A stretch of DNA of 64,000 bases from Pseudarthrobacter oxydans (GTDB taxonomy: Bacteria; Actinomycetota; Actinomycetes; Actinomycetales; Micrococcaceae). The first letter of the stretch is position 1; each line of letters starts with the position of its first letter. The position numbers and the translations under genes were made by a program. Positions 54,405-64,000 of this stretch are shown here, one piece after another. The DNA is taken from the NCBI RefSeq assembly GCF_034258515.1, contig NZ_CP139438.1, forward strand, positions 2,294,001 to 2,358,000, given 5' to 3'. The notes beneath the pieces were generated by a model. That model searched no databases and had not been told where the DNA came from. It worked only from the letters and a program-made list of their open reading frames with translations.

Positions 54405-55646
54405 TCAGGCGCGGGGCGAAACGGCATTCAGTTCAAAGGCGATCCGGCTGATGATGGCCGCTGACACCTCGGTCTTGGTTCCGGACGCCTCCTGTGGTTC
54501 GGACCCGGAGCGGGCAAGGATGACAACCGAAGTGGTGTCCTGGCCAAACACTTTGTCCGTACCCACGTGGTTGACCACCAGCAGGTCGCAGCCCTTGCGT
54601 TGCAGCTTCGCTTCGGCGTGGGCCAGGACATCGCCGTCGCTGTCTCCGGTCTCCGCCGCGAAACCGACAATCAGCTGGTGCCCCTCCCCCCGGACGGTAC
54701 TGTTGCGCAGTTCCACCAGTTCAAGCAGGATGTCCGGGTTGCGGACCAAGGTGATCACGGGATCGGACCGGTCATCACGTTTCTTGATCTTGGTGTCCGA
54801 GACCTCCGCGGGGCGGAAGTCCGCCACTGCCGCGGACATGATGACGACGTCGGAATCAGCTGCCGCCGCCAGCGCCGCCTCCCGCAATTGCAGGGCGGTC
54901 TCCACTTGGACAACCTCGACGCCGGCCGGCGGCGGAACTTCCATGTGCGCTGCGAGGAGCCGGACGTTTGCCCCTGCATTCCGGGCGGCTACGGCCAGGG
55001 CGACACCCTGCTTGCCCGAGGACCTGTTGCCGAGGAACCGCACCGGGTCCAGGGGCTCGCGGGTGCCACCGGCGCTGATGGTGATTGTGCGGCCGGCCAG
55101 CGGAAGCTGAAAGTCCTGCCGGCCCTCCACCAGGGCCATGGCGGCGGCGAAAATGGCTTCCGGCTCGGGAAGCCTGCCGGGGCCCGAATCTGCACCCGTG
55201 AGCCGCCCGGTGGCCGGCTCCAGGACCGCGGCCCCGCGCCCGCGGAGGGTCTCGACATTGGCGCGGGTGGCCGCGTGCTGCCACATTTCGGTGTGCATGG
55301 CGGGGGCAAACAGCACCGGCCCGTGAGCCATCAGCAGCGTGTTCGTCAGGAGGTCCCCGGCCTGTCCGGTTGCAGCCTTCGCCAGGAGGTCCGCCGTGGC
55401 CGGAGCGACGACCACGAGGTCTGCCTCGTGGCCGAGACGCACGTGGTTGACCTGGTGGACGTCGTCAAAGACGCTGTTGCTGACCGGATTCCCGGATAGC
55501 GCCTCCCAGGTGGCGCTGCCCACAAAACGTGTGGACGCCTCCGTGGGAATCACGGTCACGTTGTGCCCGGCTTCAGTAAAAAGCCGGAGGAGCGACGCCA
55601 CCTTGTAGGCGGCAATCCCTCCCCCGACTCCGAGGACTATGCGCAC
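54405..55646 (-). CDS. coaBC: bifunctional phosphopantothenoylcysteine decarboxylase/phosphopantothenate-cysteine ligase
   Basis: Carries out steps two and three of coenzyme A synthesis from phosphopantothenate. 413 residues: the CoaC flavoprotein (1-185, opening VLGVGGGIAAYK, with APATADLLAK and the substrate clamp APAMHTEMW) and the CoaB ligase (about 186-400, TISAGGTREPLDPVRFL, MSAAVADFRP, KIKK). GTG start with GGAGG 4-5 nt upstream. Follows rpoZ, as in most actinobacteria. Confidence 0.96.
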   Translation of the reverse strand: MRIVLGVGGGIAAYKVASLLRLFTEAGHNVTVIPTEASTRFVGSATWEALSGNPVSNSVFDDVHQVNHVRLGHEADLVVVAPATADLLAKAATGQAGDLLTNTLLMAHGPVLFAPAMHTEMWQHAATRANVETLRGRGAAVLEPATGRLTGADSGPGRLPEPEAIFAAAMALVEGRQDFQLPLAGRTITISAGGTREPLDPVRFLGNRSSGKQGVALAVAARNAGANVRLLAAHMEVPPPAGVEVVQVETALQLREAALAAAADSDVVIMSAAVADFRPAEVSDTKIKKRDDRSDPVITLVRNPDILLELVELRNSTVRGEGHQLIVGFAAETGDSDGDVLAHAEAKLQRKGCDLLVVNHVGTDKVFGQDTTSVVILARSGSEPQEASGTKTEVSAAIISRIAFELNAVSPRA

Positions 55647-55680
55647 GTGGCCTCCGTCACCAGTACGTCAGGCGGCAGTT

Positions 55681-55941
55681 TTACTCTGCCGGCTGGATCG
55701 GCGTGGAGACCAGCTTGCCTTCGTTGATCTCGCGAAGGGCGATCGAGAGGGACTTCTCGTTCAGCTTGGTGTCAACCAGCGGGCCGACGTATTCGAAAAG
55801 GCCCTCGTGCAGCTGGGCGTAGTAGGCGTTGATCTGACGAGCACGCTTGGCACCGAAGATCACCAGGCCGTACTTGGAATCCGCCGCTTTAAGCAGCGAG
55901 TCGATCGGCGGGTTGATGATGCCTTCAAGGTTCGTGGACAC
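55681..55941 (-). CDS. rpoZ: RNA polymerase omega subunit
   Basis: Small RNA polymerase subunit aiding beta-prime assembly. 86 residues with [20 protein letters not shown] and the [11 protein letters not shown] helix. GTG start with GGAGA 4 nt upstream. Lies between gmk and coaBC. Confidence 0.96.
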   Translation of the reverse strand: MSTNLEGIINPPIDSLLKAADSKYGLVIFGAKRARQINAYYAQLHEGLFEYVGPLVDTKLNEKSLSIALREINEGKLVSTPIQPAE

Positions 55942-55956
55942 GAATTCTCCAAAGTT

Positions 55957-56553
55957 CTAGCGGGTTGACGGTTCCGGCAAACCGTGCGGATGCGGGGTCA
56001 GCCCCATGAGTGAAACAAGCTCGTCCGCTGCCCGGCGAACGTCGTCGTTGATGACGGTATGGTCGAACTCCGGTTCAGCAGCAAGTTCCAGTTTAGCGGT
56101 TTCCAGGCGTCGCTGCTGTTCCTCGGGGGATTCCGTGCCGCGGCCCACCAGGCGGCGCACCATTTCGTCCCAGCTGGGCGGGGCCAGGAACACAAACTGG
56201 GCGTCCGGGACAGCGGCCTTGACCTGCCGGGCACCCTGCAGGTCGATTTCCAGGAGCACGGACCGGCCCTCGGCGATGGCATGGTCCACCGTGCTCTTCA
56301 AGGTCCCATAGGTGTTCTGGCCGTGGACCACTGCCCATTCGAGGAGTTCACCGTCAGCCACGAGTTTTTCGAACTCTTCCTTGGACTTGAAAAAGTAGTG
56401 GACCCCGTCCTGCTCTCCGGGGCGGGGTGCGCGGGTGGTGGCGGATACGGACAGCCAGACCTCGGGATAGTTGTCCCGGATGTAGGTGGACACGGTGCCT
56501 TTGCCAACAGCCGTCGGGCCAGCGAGGACTGTCAATCCAGGTTTCTTGCTCAC
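55957..56553 (-). CDS. gmk: guanylate kinase
   Basis: Converts GMP to GDP with ATP. 198 residues, P-loop GPTAVGKGT (12-20), [17 protein letters not shown] in the GMP-binding region, and the LEIDLQGA strand. The usual serine in GxSGxGK is replaced by Ala-Val (TAVGK), as in other actinobacteria. GTG start with AAAGGA 5 nt upstream. Fifteen nt before rpoZ. Confidence 0.97.
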   Translation of the reverse strand: MSKKPGLTVLAGPTAVGKGTVSTYIRDNYPEVWLSVSATTRAPRPGEQDGVHYFFKSKEEFEKLVADGELLEWAVVHGQNTYGTLKSTVDHAIAEGRSVLLEIDLQGARQVKAAVPDAQFVFLAPPSWDEMVRRLVGRGTESPEEQQRRLETAKLELAAEPEFDHTVINDDVRRAADELVSLMGLTPHPHGLPEPSTR

Positions 56554-56587
56554 GTATTCCTTTGCCGGGGTTTGGGTTAAGGCGGGT

Positions 56588-56917
56588 TTAGGGCCCGCCC
56601 TGGTTATCGTCTATAAAATCTACCAGCGCCCGGCGCTGGTGAACGCCCAGGCCGCGGACCCTGCGGGAAGCGGCGATTCCCAACTGGCCCATGATGATCG
56701 CGGCCCGGACCTTTCCGATGCCCGGAAGGGCCTCGAGCAGCTCCGAAACCTTCATCCGCGCAAGGGCGTCGTCCTGCTGCGCGGAGTCGATGATGTCCGC
56801 CGCGGACCTCTCACCGTTCTTCAGGCTTTCCTTGGCCGCCGCGCGGGTGGCCCTGGCTGCTGCTGCCTTGTTCAGCGCGTCAGCCCGTTCCGACGCGGAT
56901 AACGGTCGCAGGACCAT
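56588..56917 (-). CDS. mihF: actinobacterial integration host factor
   Basis: DNA-binding nucleoid protein of the actinobacterial IHF type. 109 residues: an Ala/Arg/Lys-rich N-terminus (1-45) then a helix-two-turn-helix-like DNA-binding part with [20 protein letters not shown] and [13 protein letters not shown]. Not related to enterobacterial IHF. ATG at 56917; no clear Shine-Dalgarno sequence. Its place ahead of gmk is conserved across the phylum. Confidence 0.93.
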   Translation of the reverse strand: MVLRPLSASERADALNKAAAARATRAAAKESLKNGERSAADIIDSAQQDDALARMKVSELLEALPGIGKVRAAIIMGQLGIAASRRVRGLGVHQRRALVDFIDDNQGGP

Positions 56918-56945
56918 GTGGACACCCCCGGATTCGGCGGACTGT

Positions 56946-56969
56946 GTCCAAAGGCGGCCGCCCTTGGAC
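56946..56969 (-). terminator. hairpin between pyrF and mihF
   Basis: GTCCAAGGGCGG and CCGCCTTTGGAC on the minus strand form a 12-bp stem with one G-U pair. It lies about 60 nt after the pyrF stop and 29 nt before mihF and may end the pyrimidine transcript; no T-tract. Confidence 0.4.
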
Positions 56970-57027
56970 CTGTCCTGAAACTACCCTTTGGTGCTGCCCG
57001 AATCAATGCATCCGGTGAAACCCGCCG

Positions 57028-57892
57028 CTATTCGCTGCGGAGGCCGTGCAGGGTCCGCTGCGCGGCGTCCCGCAGGCCGCGCAGGTCCGGCCCGGCGGAC
57101 AGGATGTCCCGGCTGGATGTTCCGAGGACCTGCGGGTAGGCCGTACCGAACGTGGCGCGGAGGTCGGCGGGCGTGGCGCCCTGGGCCCCGAGGCCCGGCG
57201 CCAGGAGCGGGCCGCGGACCGCGGCAAGGTCCAGTTCCAGTTCAGCGAGGGCCGAGCCCACGGTTGCACCCACCACCAGGCCCACGGAGCCCAGGTTCCC
57301 CGGGTAGCGCCGGTTTTCCGCCGCGGCGGCTTCGGTAATCCTCCGGGCCACCGAATCGGTTCCGCCGACGTGCTGGACCGAGGCGCCCTCCGGATTGGAC
57401 GTCAGGGCAAGGACGAAGACGCCGCGGCCGGTCGCGGCAGCGAGGTCCAGGGCTGGCCGCAGGGACTCAAAACCCAGGTACGGGCTGAGTGTCACCGAAT
57501 CCGCTGCCAGCGGGGAATCGTCACGGAGCCAGGCGTCTGCGTAGGCGGCCATGGTGGATCCGATGTCGCCGCGCTTGGCATCGGCGATGGTGAGCACCGA
57601 CTCATCGCGCGCTTCGGCAAGAAGCTCCTCCAGGACAGCCATGCCGGCGGACCCGTGGCGCTCATACAGCGCCACCTGCGGCTTGATGGCGGCAGCGAGC
57701 GAACCCACGGCCTCCAAAACTGTCAGCGAAAACCGCCTCAGCCCGCCGGCGTCGTCCGCCAGCCCCCAGGCCTTCAACAGCGCAGGGTGCGGATCGATCC
57801 CGACGCAGAGCGGACCCCGGGCTGCCATTGCCGCGCCAAGCCGGGAGCCGAAGGGCTCCCGGCCCTGCCCTGCGGGGGACGCTGGTGCCTGC

Positions 57893-57900
<8 letters not shown>
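57028..57900 (-). CDS. pyrF: orotidine-5'-phosphate decarboxylase, type 2
   Basis: Final step of UMP synthesis. 290 residues, the long type 2 form found in actinobacteria. Motifs: [12 protein letters not shown] (substrate phosphate region) and the catalytic [10 protein letters not shown] (Asp/Lys/Asp). A GTG at 57900 is used because it overlaps the carB stop by 8 nt (GTGCCTGA) and homology begins at FGSRLGAAM. The upstream part of the open frame is a shadow of carB. It closes the pyr operon. Confidence 0.95.
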
Positions 57901-61206
<3,306 letters not shown>

Positions 61207-61207
<1 letters not shown>

Positions 61208-62526
61208 TACTTCTTGTCCTCAGTCTTGTTGTCGTTGTTGTGGCCGGTACCAGCGGCGGCACCGGCAGCGGGATGGGCGGAGTCCACCGGTTCCTTGGAC
61301 AGGTTGGCGGTCCTGCCGTCCCGGGCGCCCTCCATCAGGTCAATGAAGCGGTCGAAGAGGTACGCAGCGTCGTGCGGTCCCGCGGCTGCTTCCGGGTGGT
61401 ACTGGACGGAGAAGGCGGGGATGTCCAGGCAGGCGAGGCCTTCCACCACATCGTCGTTCAGGCTGACGTGGCTGACTTCGACGCGGCCGTAACGTGCCTC
61501 CGGTGCCTGCGTGGCGCCGTCGAGCGGTGCATCCACGGCAAAGCCGTGGTTCTGGGAGGTGATCTCCACCTTGCCGGTGCGCCGGTCCATGACTGGCTGG
61601 TTGATGCCGCGGTGGCCGTACTTCAGCTTGTAGGTGCCGAAGCCGAGCGCACGGCCCAGGATCTGGTTGCCGAAGCAGATGCCGAAGTAGGGCAGCTTTT
61701 CGTCCAGGACGGAGCGGAGGAGCTTGACCTGGGCGTCGGCTGTGGCGGGGTCCCCGGGGCCGTTGGACATAAAGAAACCGTCCGGGTTGACGGCTTTGAC
61801 GTCCGCCAGGGTTGCGGTGGCCGGAAGCACGTGCACGCGGACGCCGCGCTCGGCGAACCGGACCGGGGTCATGGCCTTGATGCCAAGGTCGATGGCGGCG
61901 ATGCTGAAGCGGGGTTCGCCGTCCCAGCCGTGGTCCTTGGGTTCCACCACGTAGGCTTCGTCGATACTGACTTCCTCGGCCAGCCGGGCGCCTTCCATCG
62001 GGGCGCTGGCCAGCACGGCGTCGAGCAGTTCCTTGTCCGTGGCCTGGGCGGCCTCGCCGGAGAAGATGCCGGCGCGCATGGTCTTGTGCTCGCGCAGGTG
62101 GCGGGTGATGGCGCGGGTGTCCACGCCCTGGATGCCGACGATGCCCTGTGCCACCAGCTCCTCGTCCAGCGAACGCTCGGAGCGCCAGTTGGACGGGCGG
62201 CGGGCGGCATCGCGGACGATGTAGCCGGCGACCCAGATGCGGCGGGACTCGGCGTCCTCATTGTTCACGCCGGTGTTGCCGATGTGCGGAGCGGTCTGCA
62301 CTACGAGCTGGCGGGCGTAGGAGGGGTCCGTGATGGTTTCCTGGTAGCCGGTCATGCCGGTGGCGAAGACTGCTTCGCCCAGCGCGGTTCCAGTGGCGCC
62401 GTAGCTGCTTCCGCGGAAGATGCGGCCGTCTTCGAGCACCAGCGCAGCTGGAGCGGACACGGGAGCGGAAACTGGGGCGGTTACTGCGGTGTTTGTTGTC
62501 ACTGTCTTACTTTCCACTATTGGCAT
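61207..62526 (-). CDS. carA: carbamoyl phosphate synthase small subunit
   Basis: Glutaminase subunit that feeds ammonia to CarB. 439 residues, with an N-terminal Ala/Val/Pro/Thr-rich extension of about 28 residues before LEDGRIFRG, and a hydrophilic C-terminal extension (about 405-439). Class I amidotransferase motifs: the nucleophile Cys in [12 protein letters not shown], with the His and Glu in QYHPE. The start lies 20 nt inside the upstream PH-like gene. Confidence 0.95.
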
Positions 62527-63028
62527 CAGCCGCGGGGGCCGAAGAAATCAATTCCTGAAGTGCTGCGATGAGCACGTCCCTGTCCTCTGCGCGCCTGGTC
62601 CGGAAGCCGGTGTCCAGCACATGGCTGCCGTGCGCCCAGGCAAGGACCAGAAGGCCGTCCTTCTCCACGAACTTTCCGGCCATCCCGCTGTCCAGCCGCA
62701 CGCCGGCCAGGGACGCCGCCGGGATATAGAGCGCCGGAGCCCCGGAACGGTCAAAGAGGACGCCGTGCGGGTAGACCTCCAGCGTGGCATTGGTGCGGAT
62801 GCCCAGCGCATGCACGGCAATCCGGTCCAGCCAGTCACCGGCGGTGGTGGATGCTACATACTGGCCCTCGGCTGCGGCGAGCGGCTCCCCCGGCGCCTCC
62901 GGCACCACGGGCAACCGTTCGACGTCGGACTGGCGTCGGAGTCGGTTCCGCCAGCCCATCCAGATAAGGGCAAATGCTATGGCGATGAGGCCCAGCGTGA
63001 TGACCAGCGAAAGCAGCTTGGTGTCCAT
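62507..63028 (-). CDS. membrane-anchored PH-like domain protein
   Basis: A 173-residue protein of unknown function. One hydrophobic N-terminal segment (about 6-25, [17 protein letters not shown]), then a basic stretch, then a compact beta-rich domain (about 50-160, with [16 protein letters not shown] and [17 protein letters not shown]) of the PH-like type seen between pyrC and carA in actinobacteria. The ATG overlaps the pyrC stop (TGATG). Position inside the operon implies coordinated expression, not necessarily a role in pyrimidine synthesis. Confidence 0.82.
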   Translation of the reverse strand: MDTKLLSLVITLGLIAIAFALIWMGWRNRLRRQSDVERLPVVPEAPGEPLAAAEGQYVASTTAGDWLDRIAVHALGIRTNATLEVYPHGVLFDRSGAPALYIPAASLAGVRLDSGMAGKFVEKDGLLVLAWAHGSHVLDTGFRTRRAEDRDVLIAALQELISSAPAADANSGK

Positions 63029-64000
63029 CAGGCTGCGCCTGCGGTTGTGGCCGACCCGTACGGGTACGGGGTGTTGAGCTCGCCGTTGAGGACGGTGGGG
63101 TGGCCCTTGAAGAACGTGGCCACCACCTTGCCGGGCAGTTCCATGCCCTTGAACGGGGAGTTCCGTCCCATCGTGGCCATCTTTGCGGGCTCCACGGTCC
63201 AGCGCGCGGCCGGGTCCACCAAGGTGATGTTGGCGGGCTCCCCTGCTTCCAGCGGCCGGCCCTGGTCCTCGAGGCGGCCGATCGCCGCAGCCGCCGTGGA
63301 GGTCACCCTGGCAAAATCCGCCCAGGTGATCAGGCCGGTTTCGATCATGGTGTGCTGGACCACGGACAGGGCAGTTTCCAGTCCGGTCATTCCCATGGCC
63401 GCCTGCGCCCACTCGCATTCCTTGTGCTCACTGGGGTGCGGCGCGTGGTCCGTGCCCACGACGTCGATGGTGCCGTCCGCGAGGCCGGCGCGCAGGGCCT
63501 GGACATCGGCGTCGGTCCGCAAGGGCGGGTTCACCTTGTAGACGGGGTCGTAGCTGCGGACCAGGTCGTCGGTCAGGAGCAGGTGGTGCGGGGTGACCTC
63601 GGCGGTGACGTTGATGCCGCGCTCCTTGGCCCAGCGGATGATTTCCACCGAACCGGCGGTGGAGACGTGGCACACGTGGAGCCGGGACCCGACATGCCGG
63701 GCCAGCAGGACGTCGCGGGCAATGATGCTTTCCTCGGCCACCGCGGGCCACCCTGCCAGCCCCAGCACGGCGGACACTTCGCCCTCGTTCATCTGGGCGC
63801 CGGCTGTCAGTCGGGGTTCCTGCGCGTGCTGGGCCACCACGCCGTCGAACGCCTTGACGTATTCCAGCGCACGGCGCATGAGGACGGGATCGTGGACGCA
63901 GATGCCGTCGTCGGAGAACATCCGGACCCTGGCGCGGGAATCGGCCATGGCGCCCAACTCGGCGAGCTGTTCCCCGGCCAGGCCCACGGTGACGGCGCCG
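63028..64000 (-). CDS. pyrC: dihydroorotase, N-terminus outside window
   Basis: Cyclises carbamoyl aspartate to dihydroorotate; zinc amidohydrolase. About 324 C-terminal codons are present; the first metal-binding HxH is beyond the right edge. Visible: [18 protein letters not shown] and EVTPHH (metal-ligand histidine), and GTDHAPH with the catalytic Asp. The C-terminus [19 protein letters not shown] is typical of bacterial dihydroorotases. The internal ATG-like start within the window is not the real one. First visible gene of the pyr operon. Confidence 0.95.
   Translation of the reverse strand, partial: GAVTVGLAGEQLAELGAMADSRARVRMFSDDGICVHDPVLMRRALEYVKAFDGVVAQHAQEPRLTAGAQMNEGEVSAVLGLAGWPAVAEESIIARDVLLARHVGSRLHVCHVSTAGSVEIIRWAKERGINVTAEVTPHHLLLTDDLVRSYDPVYKVNPPLRTDADVQALRAGLADGTIDVVGTDHAPHPSEHKECEWAQAAMGMTGLETALSVVQHTMIETGLITWADFARVTSTAAAAIGRLEDQGRPLEAGEPANITLVDPAARWTVEPAKMATMGRNSPFKGMELPGKVVATFFKGHPTVLNGELNTPYPYGSATTAGAA

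Overview
The window is chromosomal DNA of a high-GC Gram-positive actinobacterium. Gene content and order (uppS-recO-leuA; hrcA-dnaJ-rsmE with phoH-ybeY-corC-era; hemW-lepA-rpsT-holA-comEC-comEA-degV-leuS; pyrC-carA-carB-pyrF-mihF-gmk-rpoZ-coaBC-metK-priA), an actinobacterial-type IHF and a PriA without helicase motifs point to Micrococcaceae, most likely Arthrobacter or Pseudarthrobacter. The genus is an inference from gene order and protein character; no marker gene was compared. No rRNA, tRNA, CRISPR array, insertion sequence or prophage was recognised.

Layout. 1-8.4 kb: an M20 peptidase cut by the window edge, a DUF3043 membrane protein, pyrD, two tandem paralogous alpha/beta hydrolases, uppS, recO and leuA with a leucine-rich leader peptide and a foldable leader RNA. 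8.5-12.1 kb: an M13 metallopeptidase and a LytR-CpsA-Psr cell-wall ligase. 12.2-20.5 kb: a leftward block (hrcA with a CIRCE operator, dnaJ, rsmE; then phoH, ybeY, corC, era), interrupted by an oppositely oriented GerMN lipoprotein gene. 20.5-34.4 kb: DUF3097 and DUF4870 genes, hemW, lepA, a lone PemK/MazF-like protein, rpsT, holA, comEC, comEA, degV, and leuS preceded by a leucine-rich leader peptide and an intrinsic terminator.

34.4-42.5 kb is the accessory part: three 33-bp imperfect tandem repeats, then an apparent operon of two RND permeases flanking a miniature adaptor-like protein, and a secreted protein of unknown function. 42.5-47.9 kb: a glycerol unit (glpD, glpF, glpK on the minus strand) with a divergent SorC-type regulator. 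47.9-50.8 kb: aldo/keto reductase, alpha/beta hydrolase and glycosyltransferase. 50.8-64 kb: priA, metK, coaBC, rpoZ, gmk, mihF and the pyrimidine operon pyrF-carB-carA-PH protein-pyrC, running off the right edge.

Two regulatory themes stand out. First, at least eight genes show a TANNNT hexamer exactly 6 nt before the start codon and mostly no Shine-Dalgarno sequence, which predicts leaderless mRNAs. Second, leuA and leuS are each preceded by such a leaderless mini-ORF beginning MRA-x-LLL, but downstream one looks like a translational switch (leuA) and the other like a transcriptional attenuator (leuS). These leaders and the RND cluster with its reduced adaptor are the best candidates for follow-up.
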